Below, one piece after another: positions 8,001 through 12,746 of a stretch of DNA of 13,018 nucleotides. The DNA is from Clostridiales bacterium UBA1740 (GTDB lineage Bacteria > Bacillota > Clostridia > Oscillospirales > CAG-272). The position numbers and the translations under genes were made by a program. Location of the stretch: positions 1 to 13,018 of the forward strand of contig DCHY01000036.1 of NCBI GenBank assembly GCA_002315715.1, read 5' to 3'. The notes beneath the pieces were generated by a model. That model did not search any database. It was not told the origin of the DNA and saw only the letters and a list, made by a program, of their open reading frames with translations. Each line of letters starts with the position of its first letter. Positions within the stretch are counted from its first letter, which is position 1.

Positions 8001-11000
8001 AATGTTTGACGACGCCAACCTGCAGTATAAAAATCTGTATATCGGCAAGGGCCTCATTACCGCCTTTGATTTAAACGAATTCTATTACAGCGTACACGGC
8101 GTGGATGAGTATACGAAGGGGCTCGAAGGGTTTGCCGTCGTTCTCGGCAAAAACGTCGTTATCAAGAACAACAAGGTCGGCGAAAACGTGAGCAACGTGG
8201 CTCTCGACAAAGGCGCTTTGATTTACGTCGTGGACGGCGCTGCCGGCATTGAGGCAGGCGTTTCACTCTCCGACACGGTCGGTATCTTTGCCAAGAACGT
8301 GTATACAAACGACGCCGATAAAATCGTTTTCACAAGCGACGTGGCGGGGCTTTCGCAGAACAAGACCGCCTCCGAAACGACACCCGTAACCTATACGTAC
8401 AGTTTCTCTTACATCAAAGAACAACCCTGCAAGAATAACGACTATACCGTGCTCGTCGAAGAAACCTTGACCGGCGTGACCTATCAGTGGTACAAGTACG
8501 TCGACGGAGAAAACGACGTTGCCCTGACCGGCGAGACAAACGCCAAACTCGGCACGACGGTTTTGGCGGAGGCTTCCTATTATTGTAAACTCAGTAAGGG
8601 CGGGGCAGAGATTGCCGAAAGCGACTTTATCGCGCCCGTAGCCGTGTCCTTTGCCGGAGGCACGGATGCTACCGGCACGACTCCTGCAACCGTTTATCAG
8701 CTCGAGGGCAGAAAGATAACCCTGCCCGAAAACCCCTATACGAAAACCGGCTATAAATTTGACAAATGGGAAACTTACGCCGCCGGCAGCGATTACACCG
8801 TCGGTAGTTCCATCGTCACTTTGACCGCCGCTTGGACCGAAAAGGCGACCCTCACGATCGACTCGACCGCACAGGAGAGCGAAATCGGCGACAGTCTATC
8901 GCCCTACGCCGTCAAGTGTACCGAAACGTCGACCGGTTTTACGGTTTCTTATCGCAAGTATACGGCAGAGGCGTGGTCGACCGCCGCACCGAACGACATC
9001 GGCGTTTATCAAGTCCGCATCGAGAGAGCGGAGGACGACACCTATAAGGCGGTGGACCTTTCCTTCGTCGGCGGATACGGCATTTATTACCTCTTCACCT
9101 TCAGCGATGCCGGCGCCACCTCCGGCAAAGCACCGAACCCCATCAAATCGACGGTCGGTCTTGCCGATTTCAATCCCGACACTTCCGCCTTGGTGAGTGC
9201 AAACACGCTCGCCAAGGAAGGTTTTGTGCAGGACGGATGGCTGGCAGAGCGCGAAGGCGAACTTGTAAAGTGGGAAACGCGCGGAACAAGCACGAGCGTC
9301 GTCTTCTACCCCTGCTGGAAACCCGTCGTCAAAACGCTTGACAAGGATAACGACTTCGGAGTCACCCTGTCGGGTACGGATATTTCTTATCAGTGGTACG
9401 CCTACACCGCCGTGGCGTTTGACGACATCGACAGTGAAAATTACGCTTTCGTTTACGGCACCTACGATGCGCAAACCAAGACGATTACAAGCACCGGGGA
9501 TGGCGGAATGAACATAATCGCCGTCTTTCTTGACCCCGATTTTGCCTCGACGGCTTCATATCTTTCCTGCAAATTTTCTTGTGATGAGGAAAACGACTAT
9601 TACGATTTTGACAGTAATTATTTGAATCCCGACGCATCGCAACTTTATCGCGTGAACGTTGTCGATATTGACGGCGAACTGTATCTCTACATTTATAGTT
9701 TTGCTCCGTTCACGGCGAGCGATTTGACGCTATACGTGCCAAAGGCACTCTCGGGCGAAACCAAGAACAAAACCGAGAAAATTTCGGGCGCCGACATCGT
9801 TTGCCGGGTTTCGTATATCAACCGCGTCGGCGAGTTGACTTTTGTCAGCTCGACTCTCTCGAACACCGTCACCCCCGTGAAGATCTCCTTCGCAGGCGGC
9901 GAGGACGTCACCGGTACGGCACCCGCCGATATGTATCAGTTGGAAGGCAGAAAGATAAACTTTCCCGCAAACCCCTTCACCAAGACGGGTTACAAGTTTG
10001 ACAAGTGGGGAACCTACGCCGCCGATAGCGATTACACCGTCGGCGATTCCGACGTCACCTTGACCGCCGCGTGGGTCATAAAGACCGCCGTGTCGATTGC
10101 CGAAACCGCACAGAACGTCACCTATAACGGAAAGGGGCAGGGCTTTGCCTTCAAAGGCACGCATAAGGACATCGGAGATTTCACCGTTCGGTATTACGTT
10201 GGCTCGGTTTGGACGACCGAAGCGCCTACGAACGCCGGTACCTACGACGTGAAAATCGAGAGGGCGGAGGACGACACCTACGCGTCTTATGAGAAAACGG
10301 TAAGCGGCGGCTTTGTCATTGACAAATACGTCGTTCCCGAAGCGGACATCACCCTTGTCACCGACAACTTCACCTATAACGGCAAGAACCAAGCGAACGC
10401 TCTGACCGCTTCCTACAAGGACGTCGACGGCAAAGCCGTCGCCTTGGTTCTCGGAACGTGCAACTTATCGAACGTCAACGGCAAAAAAATGGCGAATTTC
10501 ACCGATGCCGGCGACTACACCGCCGTCTTTCTCTTCACGTCGCCCTTTGAGAGCGACAACTACGCTCTCGTTTATGAAGAAGACGGCGACTATTACGAAG
10601 CGTATTTCACCATGAAACCGAAGGAAGTCCAAATTGACTGGGCGTCCGACAACTTTACCTACAACGGCAACGTGCAGACGGTCACGGCTTCCTACAAAGA
10701 CGTCGACGGCAAGACCGTTTCGCTTACCGTCGGCGTGACCGACTTCAAAAACGCCGGTGAGTATACCGCCGCGGCAAGTTTTGCGAATAGCGAAACGAAC
10801 TACGCGCTTCCCGCCGTCGCAACGAAGAACTACACGATGGCAAAGGCAAACGCCGAGGCAGCGACCGTTCCTACGGCAAAGACTTTGACCTATGACGGCA
10901 CACGGATGACTCTTGTTAACGAAGGGGTCGGCATAGACGGAACCATGCAGTATAAACTGTCGGGCGGCACCTACGGCACGACTCTTCCCACCGCGACCAA

Positions 11001-12585
11001 CGCCGGCACCTACGTCGTCTTCTACAAAGTCGTGGGAGACGAGAACCATAACGACACAGCCGAAGCCACCGTCACCGTGACGGTCGAAAAACTTGCGATA
11101 GACGAACCCACCGTTCTTGGCACGTATAAGTACACGGGAGAGGAACAAACCGTCTTGCTGAACGGCGTTCTGCCCGGCATGCGCACGACGGATTCGCTCA
11201 CGAAGACCGACGCCGGAATCTACGAGGCACACTTTACGCTCGATGAGAATCATAGATGGAACGATGGTTCGGACGGCGTTGTCAGTTGGGAAATCAAACC
11301 CGTCAAGATCGCGCCGCAGGAAGAAAGCACTGCCGACGAACCCAAAAAGCAGGACGTGTTCGTCGAGACGGAAGAAGGCTTCCCGAGCGACGTTACCGTC
11401 ATCGTCGAAGTGACGGTGGAATCCTCGGTTGTTGAGAAGATTTCCGATAATTCCATGTCGGTTGACTACTATAATTTACAAAATGAAGATATTAAACTCC
11501 AAAATGACGAAAAAGTCGGTGTTGTCTTCAATGTAAAACTCTTGCGCACGACGGGCAATAGTACCGTAGAAATTCAGCCGGAGGATATCGCGCCCGGTAC
11601 GAAAATCAAGGTCAAAATGTTGATTCCCGCCGACGTCGACGTCACGAAAGTCACGAGAATTCTTCACGTGCATGCGCCCGACGACATTGAAGAAATCCCC
11701 TTTGATGCGTCACGAATCGACAGCGAGGGCTACTATGAAATCGAGATTGACCGCCTGTCGGAATTTGCCTTCATTTACGAGCGCGACTTTATTCACTGGA
11801 TTATTCTAGCTTGGCTCGTGGCACTCCTCATTTTTGTTTCCGTTCTTTGGTTTGCTCTTTCGATTCACCGATTCTGCGAAGAGAAGAAACTGCACGCGGC
11901 GCCCGTCGTCGGATTTGTTTTACATGCCCTCGGCACCGCTTTCCTTGCTTTCTTTGCCCTTTGCGTTTGGTGCTACGTCGGTCTTATCGCCAATGCCGCG
12001 GCGCTCATCGTCTTTACTTTGATTTACCTCGGCGTATTCGGTAAGAAAAACTCGGAAGCGAAAAAAGAAGAAATCCCCGATAGTACGGAAGCTTTCGCGC
12101 CCGTAGAAACGGCTCCCGTCGATACGTCGGAGGATGAACTTTCTTTGAAAGACGCGATGAGAGCCGCCGCCGTCGCGCACGCGGACGTTGCCGATTCCGT
12201 CAACAAAAAGACGGTCGCCGCTTTCTTGACCAAAACGTACGGTGATACGGCAGAGGTCAATTGCCGCGACAACTACATCAAGTCCGGCATTCTGCCTCTC
12301 GCCGATACGCACTACAAGAAATTCGAAAACGGCAAAAAGTGTTTTATCTACGTGTATGAACTCAAAGACGGAAAGGTCTTCTTCCTCGTCCGTGCCGACG
12401 AAAAAACGGCAGAGAAGATAAAGAGCGAGCACCCCGCCTTCATGCATTCCGCTTATCCCAAAACCAAGGAGCACGATTGGTACACCTTGCTCCTTGACGA
12501 CTCCTTCCGCACGTCCCGCGAGGTGTTTGACACCTTGGCTTTCGTCTTTGAAAAATTCACTCGGGACAATCGCGCGGAGTCTTGA
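2095..12585 (+). CDS. Giant multidomain surface protein with two Hint domains in beta-helices, BspA-like LRRs, InlB/Ig/MBG repeats and a three-span membrane anchor
   Basis: A 3496-residue cell-surface protein, probably an adhesin or contact protein; the exact role is unknown. Signal peptide: MKR, a Leu-rich core, likely cut after Ala27. Then beta-helix 1 (30-335), Hint 1 (336-552), low-complexity linker (553-595), helix resumption (596-690), divergent InlB-type repeat (694-771), InlB B-repeat (774-839), N-cap and 13 Cys-rich LRR-type units (842-1285), second B-repeat (about 1304-1368), Ig/InlB module (1371-1520), beta-helix 2 (1523-1783), Hint 2 (1784-1999), helix resumption (2013-2100), further Ig/InlB and MBG-type repeats (2106-3067), juxtamembrane domain (3068-3230), three transmembrane helices (about 3233-3315) and a cytoplasmic tail to 3496. 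Each domain type is known from bacterial surface proteins, but I do not recognise this combination. No LPXTG motif is present. Transcription should end at the hairpin at 12686-12722. The single open frame argues against decay. Confidence 0.97.
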   Translation: MKRIATLLTVFALLLLSLSTMAVTVGAVDYEAELTVGTTTTNYETLNEALLAAYAAADETTTPSVKLLKDVSMTDRLDWNKEAAFTLDLNDKILDGFDVNTGVWMENGKITVVDTAQTKTTKYYTVNDDGLWVKTNAVTERAVVGGILTSGNSGNIVDSTGGEVVMNGVSVVGGESGIRISAAASFNNVNFCGNLGTGAVEIATAETCTFTGCRFYENRYTATNIAASYSGGGAICVEYGTAPTIQVQNCDFQGNQSNEYGGAIFCSSNVRLLVQGCTFQKNHAERLGGAICIKNTGDISSPSDKCVLIDTVITDNTAGENGGGIYYEKTPEKASCFVAGSMVTMADGTTKKIEEIKVGDEVKTFDHETGCLSSAKVYLAWEDKVTPQPTFKLHFDGDLTVHCIASHTFLEKELRKYVTVSLDNAEDFIGRYFFAEDGAWHELLDVTVEKNETVLYEFYTEKHQNGFVGGMLSAPTDVAHLLNIYELDENLKADEAVLQNDIETYGLVSYEYAFETSGMSEEWFEAAGTKYLFIAIGKGLVTLEEAMGYYAETQTEDTQAPLPLMLSTPLLTSAPMLTNALLLTAAADPLPDLGDFSVGVLSLGKNVTVIDNKVGENESNVYLASGYIKLCDNHSGILAGVTLPYDTENSKEGDGQFTSNGALADRALFFHDGETYAVKFDNTNESAPFLALTAGYKVTAATCQNGKVGVLGNNNVFLPEDVVTLSATPDDGYVLNKITAKYNDGTKDCDLTVTDGKITMPAYDVTVCASFVKAYTVTYETNGGSTVANAYGAKIVFPAEDPTKDGCIFDGWYTDSTLKSLAVADTAITQNTTLFAKWATPLTFTAEQANSTVKLKWSQGSDFYYRTKITSDTYTEWTTYGSGTTVTLSAVGDSVQFKGLNIVTTGQNGKCFAMTGKIAASGDVTSLTNGVGGDAALTIDNCYNRLFMDCSALTQAPNLPSTTLSKGCYQYIFASCTSLPAGPETLPAEILPESCYNGMFYGCTALTSAPVICGTTLNQGCCGYMFYGCKVLNLPEGYQLPAETMAKSCYNEMFEQCHALTRLPVLKATTLAESCFFGMFRDCKGLVTVPADYLPVTVLVKDCYDRMFYNCTALTKTPALPATDLAEKCYANMFVGCSALKNAPALPASAMKASCYHSMFSNCTSLESVPDLSHVTTLADYCFGYMFSGCKALTKVPALPVTVMTPGCYSSMFSNCTGLESVPDLSHVKTLAESCFGSMFAYCTGLDMNTGDATHAIAWKVNATTTEDADGWNDSMFYGCDGVNLGSGNEYNEPVNGTTYYQKSLSITYNTTGGSTVANAYGTKIVFPAEDPTKDGCIFDGWYTDSTLKIKAVAGTEMTANTTLYANWISVIKTQPNQDKTNDYTVVVDDSLIGQVAYQWYEYVDGISDVALTGETSSKFAGTDLSDASYYCVIFKGGNAIAKTDKLTPACISFSGAKGAAGTAPETVYQLEGRSVTLPANPFTADGGTFAGWSDGETAYAANGTYTVSGNTGFTAKLEHTCHNLVFDTVLCEETMNYQNYSEWNKYYELPSGNYYLANDLTLTASITLLGKTAICLNGHVLNLNGYSINGWGYDLILVDCQVNDAHPHYYKVDEESGFWTLSDALDYDKTVTGGVITGGASDNSAISVGTLIAEDVNFIGNGTSEIEKGGAAHVITASIRRCRFFGNVAEKGGALYADNELAVYSTEFLDNRATVDGGAVYAIGKARIENCTLKNNQATQKGGAAVFACKSSGSGAFTVLGTVISDNKAGVSGGGIAFDKAGCFAEGTKITMADGTKKNIENVKVGDLVKTFNHETGAFESGKVSYVFEGSTPATYFTLSFESGKTLNIYDCHDLFEKTANKYVTVTAMNCQDFIGHEFYNAEDGVWETLASATPDAGEANYYSIYVYDTQNCLANGMLSVPDDVDFILNVYEFDSETLKANEQTLAADIAKYGLFTFEECKLCDSKEMFDDANLQYKNLYIGKGLITAFDLNEFYYSVHGVDEYTKGLEGFAVVLGKNVVIKNNKVGENVSNVALDKGALIYVVDGAAGIEAGVSLSDTVGIFAKNVYTNDADKIVFTSDVAGLSQNKTASETTPVTYTYSFSYIKEQPCKNNDYTVLVEETLTGVTYQWYKYVDGENDVALTGETNAKLGTTVLAEASYYCKLSKGGAEIAESDFIAPVAVSFAGGTDATGTTPATVYQLEGRKITLPENPYTKTGYKFDKWETYAAGSDYTVGSSIVTLTAAWTEKATLTIDSTAQESEIGDSLSPYAVKCTETSTGFTVSYRKYTAEAWSTAAPNDIGVYQVRIERAEDDTYKAVDLSFVGGYGIYYLFTFSDAGATSGKAPNPIKSTVGLADFNPDTSALVSANTLAKEGFVQDGWLAEREGELVKWETRGTSTSVVFYPCWKPVVKTLDKDNDFGVTLSGTDISYQWYAYTAVAFDDIDSENYAFVYGTYDAQTKTITSTGDGGMNIIAVFLDPDFASTASYLSCKFSCDEENDYYDFDSNYLNPDASQLYRVNVVDIDGELYLYIYSFAPFTASDLTLYVPKALSGETKNKTEKISGADIVCRVSYINRVGELTFVSSTLSNTVTPVKISFAGGEDVTGTAPADMYQLEGRKINFPANPFTKTGYKFDKWGTYAADSDYTVGDSDVTLTAAWVIKTAVSIAETAQNVTYNGKGQGFAFKGTHKDIGDFTVRYYVGSVWTTEAPTNAGTYDVKIERAEDDTYASYEKTVSGGFVIDKYVVPEADITLVTDNFTYNGKNQANALTASYKDVDGKAVALVLGTCNLSNVNGKKMANFTDAGDYTAVFLFTSPFESDNYALVYEEDGDYYEAYFTMKPKEVQIDWASDNFTYNGNVQTVTASYKDVDGKTVSLTVGVTDFKNAGEYTAAASFANSETNYALPAVATKNYTMAKANAEAATVPTAKTLTYDGTRMTLVNEGVGIDGTMQYKLSGGTYGTTLPTATNAGTYVVFYKVVGDENHNDTAEATVTVTVEKLAIDEPTVLGTYKYTGEEQTVLLNGVLPGMRTTDSLTKTDAGIYEAHFTLDENHRWNDGSDGVVSWEIKPVKIAPQEESTADEPKKQDVFVETEEGFPSDVTVIVEVTVESSVVEKISDNSMSVDYYNLQNEDIKLQNDEKVGVVFNVKLLRTTGNSTVEIQPEDIAPGTKIKVKMLIPADVDVTKVTRILHVHAPDDIEEIPFDASRIDSEGYYEIEIDRLSEFAFIYERDFIHWIILAWLVALLIFVSVLWFALSIHRFCEEKKLHAAPVVGFVLHALGTAFLAFFALCVWCYVGLIANAAALIVFTLIYLGVFGKKNSEAKKEEIPDSTEAFAPVETAPVDTSEDELSLKDAMRAAAVAHADVADSVNKKTVAAFLTKTYGDTAEVNCRDNYIKSGILPLADTHYKKFENGKKCFIYVYELKDGKVFFLVRADEKTAEKIKSEHPAFMHSAYPKTKEHDWYTLLLDDSFRTSREVFDTLAFVFEKFTRDNRAES
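2182..3099 (+). other. Beta-helix domain 1 (residues about 30-335)
   Basis: The second half repeats a turn of the form C-x-F-x-x-N ... GGAI, as in CDFQGN...YGGAIFC, CTFQKN...LGGAICI and VITDN...NGGGIYY. FxxN and GGAI/L turns are typical of right-handed beta-helices such as chlamydial polymorphic membrane proteins and bacterial pectate-lyase-like adhesins. The last turn (GGGIYYE) is cut by the Hint domain starting at Cys336. Solenoid sequence resumes after it at residues 596-625 (LGKNVTVIDNKVGENESNV). Fold call from motifs; ligand unknown. Confidence 0.75.
3100..3750 (+). other. Hint domain 1 (residues 336-552)
   Basis: Begins with CFVAGSMVTMADGTTKKIEE, matching intein/hedgehog block A: a first-residue Cys, then G-t-x-V/I-x-M-A-D-G and an I-E-E-I-K-V-G-D core. 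A block-B-like His is at 407 (IASHTFLEK), but the usual Thr three residues earlier is Ile. A block-F-like strand is at about 456-473 (YEFYTEKHQNGFVGGMLS). The terminal His-Asn of splicing inteins is absent; the segment continues as LSAP. An extension of about 75 residues follows (LNIYELDENLKADE to IGKGLVTLEEAMGYYAE), shared with Hint 2. Hint domains perform N-S acyl shifts. Here I infer possible N-terminal cleavage or ligation at Ser335/Cys336, but not full splicing. Confidence 0.8.
3751..3879 (+). other. Low-complexity hydrophobic linker after Hint 1 (residues 553-595)
   Basis: An acidic Thr/Gln stretch followed by a run of Leu/Pro/Thr/Ala with loosely repeated LLT/MLT steps at residues 562-587, then PLPDLGD. 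Hint 2 has no counterpart of this run. It looks like an expanded spacer between the Hint extension and the resumed beta-helix. It is too Pro-rich to call a membrane helix. Confidence 0.6.
4174..4611 (+). repeat. Divergent InlB-type repeat followed by InlB B-repeat, copy 1 (residues 694-839)
   Basis: Residues 694-771 follow the pattern G-K-V...V-x-L-x-A-x-P-x-x-G-Y...I-T-M-P-A-Y-D-V-T-V-x-A-x-F of divergent InlB B-repeats. Residues 774-839 are a classic B-repeat (Listeria-Bacteroides repeat): YTVTYETNGG ... FDGWYTDSTL ... TTLFAKWA. These are small beta-grasp-like spacer or adhesion modules in secreted proteins. The DNA of the B-repeat is duplicated at 6031-6140. Confidence 0.85.
4618..5955 (+). 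repeat. BspA-like LRR array with N-cap; 12 Cys-rich units plus one divergent unit (residues 842-1287)
   Basis: The N-cap (842-941) has the LTFTAEQANSTVKLK ... VQFKG ... FAMTGKIAASGDV pattern that precedes such arrays in other surface proteins. Twelve units of 26-28 residues start at Cys942, each with C-[YFC]-x-x-[MIL]-F-x-x-C-x-x-L and mostly a Pro-rich second half ending in a T-L/M-A-type turn. Unit 12 (from Cys1235) has an atypical, longer tail, and unit 13 keeps only MFYGC. Each of the 12 has Cys at positions 1 and 9. DNA of units 9 and 11 is close to identical with a 159-base offset (around 5581 and 5740). The family resembles BspA/DUF285-type repeats used in adhesion. Confidence 0.85.
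6010..6198 (+). repeat. InlB B-repeat, copy 2
   Basis: Same module as copy 1, with GWYTDSTLK and LYANW landmarks. Over 110 aligned bases (4441-4550 against 6031-6140) I count 10 differences, with a run of 43 identical bases (4472-4514 and 6062-6104). The two copies bracket the LRR array. Confidence 0.9.
6205..6654 (+). repeat. Ig-like plus InlB-type module 1 (residues 1371-1520)
   Basis: Pattern: an I-K-T-Q-P start, N-D-Y-T-V-x-V, Y-Q-W-Y-x-Y-V-D-G, A-L-T-G-E-T, A-S-Y-Y-C, then I-S-F, G-T-A-P, V-Y-Q-L-E-G-R, L-P-A-N-P-F and a G-W end. The YQWY and SYYC pair is the strand-B/strand-F signature of bacterial Ig-like domains. The same two-domain module recurs at residues 2106-2247 and 2411-2661. 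Confidence 0.75.
6661..7443 (+). other. Beta-helix domain 2 (residues 1523-1783)
   Basis: Short turns CRFFGN...KGGALYA, TEFLDN...DGGAVYA, CTLKNN...KGGAAVFA and VISDN...SGGGIAF follow the same FxxN/GGA rule as beta-helix 1. The last turn is interrupted by Hint 2 at Cys1784, and solenoid sequence returns at residues 2013-2035 (LGKNVVIKNNKVGENVSNV). The match with helix 1 on both sides of the insertion indicates that helix plus Hint was duplicated as a block. Confidence 0.75.
7444..8091 (+). other. Hint domain 2 (residues 1784-1999)
   Basis: Begins with CFAEGTKITMADGTKKNIEN and a VKVGD core, with Gly1783 before the Cys as many inteins prefer. Block-B-like His1854 lies in YDCHDLFEK; the usual Thr is Tyr. 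The block-F-like strand YSIYVYDTQNCLANGMLS (1904-1921) has Gln1912 where inteins and hedgehogs usually have His, and it runs into VP instead of His-Asn. The extension LNVYEF ... LKANEQTLAADIAKYGL ... IGKGLIT matches Hint 1. DNA of the two Hint copies has diverged clearly, so this is an old duplication under protein-level constraint. Confidence 0.8.
8410..10077 (+). repeat. Ig/InlB modules 2 and 3 with MBG-like and InlB-like spacers (residues 2106-2661)
   Basis: Module 2 (2106-2247) and module 3 (2411-2661) repeat the YQWY ... GTxPATVYQLEGRK ... GYKFDKW ... TLTAAW pattern of module 1. Between them lie an MBG-like domain (about 2250-2330, with IERAEDDTY) and an InlB-like spacer (2331-2410). In module 3 the Ig domain is split by about 108 extra residues (2443-2550) after YQWYAYTAVAF, with the Ig pattern resuming at ALSGET. 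Confidence 0.7.
10087..11295 (+). repeat. Tandem MBG-type beta repeats (about five, residues 2665-3067)
   Basis: Each unit of about 75-100 residues has a [TK]-Y-[NDT]-G strand near its start (VTYNGKGQ, FTYNGKNQ, FTYNGNVQ, LTYDGTRM, KYTGEEQ) and an [NDT]-A-G-x-Y strand late on (TNAGTYDV, TDAGDYTA, KNAGEYTA, TNAGTYVV, TDAGIYEA). This is the MBG/YDG domain pattern of bacterial adhesins. The array probably forms a stalk that holds the N-terminal modules away from the membrane. Confidence 0.75.
11779..12585 (+). other. C-terminal anchor: three transmembrane helices and a YjbR-like cytoplasmic domain
   Basis: Hydrophobic helices lie at about residues 3233-3255, 3268-3290 and 3295-3315. The positive-inside rule holds: HRFCEEKK follows helix 1 and GKKNSEAKKEE follows helix 3. 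With an exported N-terminus, three spans place residues 3317-3496 in the cytoplasm. That tail has an acidic linker, then a folded-looking domain (about 3350-3490) with FIYVYELKDGKVFFLVRAD, EHPAFMHSAYPK and HDWYTLLLDDSF. These resemble the beta-sheet and HP...PK...W landmarks of MmcQ/YjbR-type domains. The membrane calls are solid; the YjbR resemblance is tentative. Confidence 0.65.
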
Positions 12586-12685
12586 AAATCCCTTTGAACT
12601 TGTGACGAATGCCTTTTCGACGGACGCGGCAAAACCGATTGTCAAAGACGGAAAAACCGTTTCCGCCGAAACAAAAACAAAAAAG

Positions 12686-12722
12686 AAAACTCCCGTCGGG
12701 CATACGCCATGCGGGAGTTTTT
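12686..12722. terminator. Bidirectional rho-independent terminator
   Basis: Arms AAAACTCCCG (12686-12695) and CGGGAGTTTT (12712-12721) form ten pairs around a 16-base loop that may itself fold. On the plus strand it ends in a T-run 100 bases after the giant gene. On the minus strand it is followed by a long T-rich tract (complement of 12671-12685), so it can also stop a transcript coming from the right. Confidence 0.85.
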
Positions 12723-12746
12723 GTATAAAAAAGCAAATAAAAGTAG

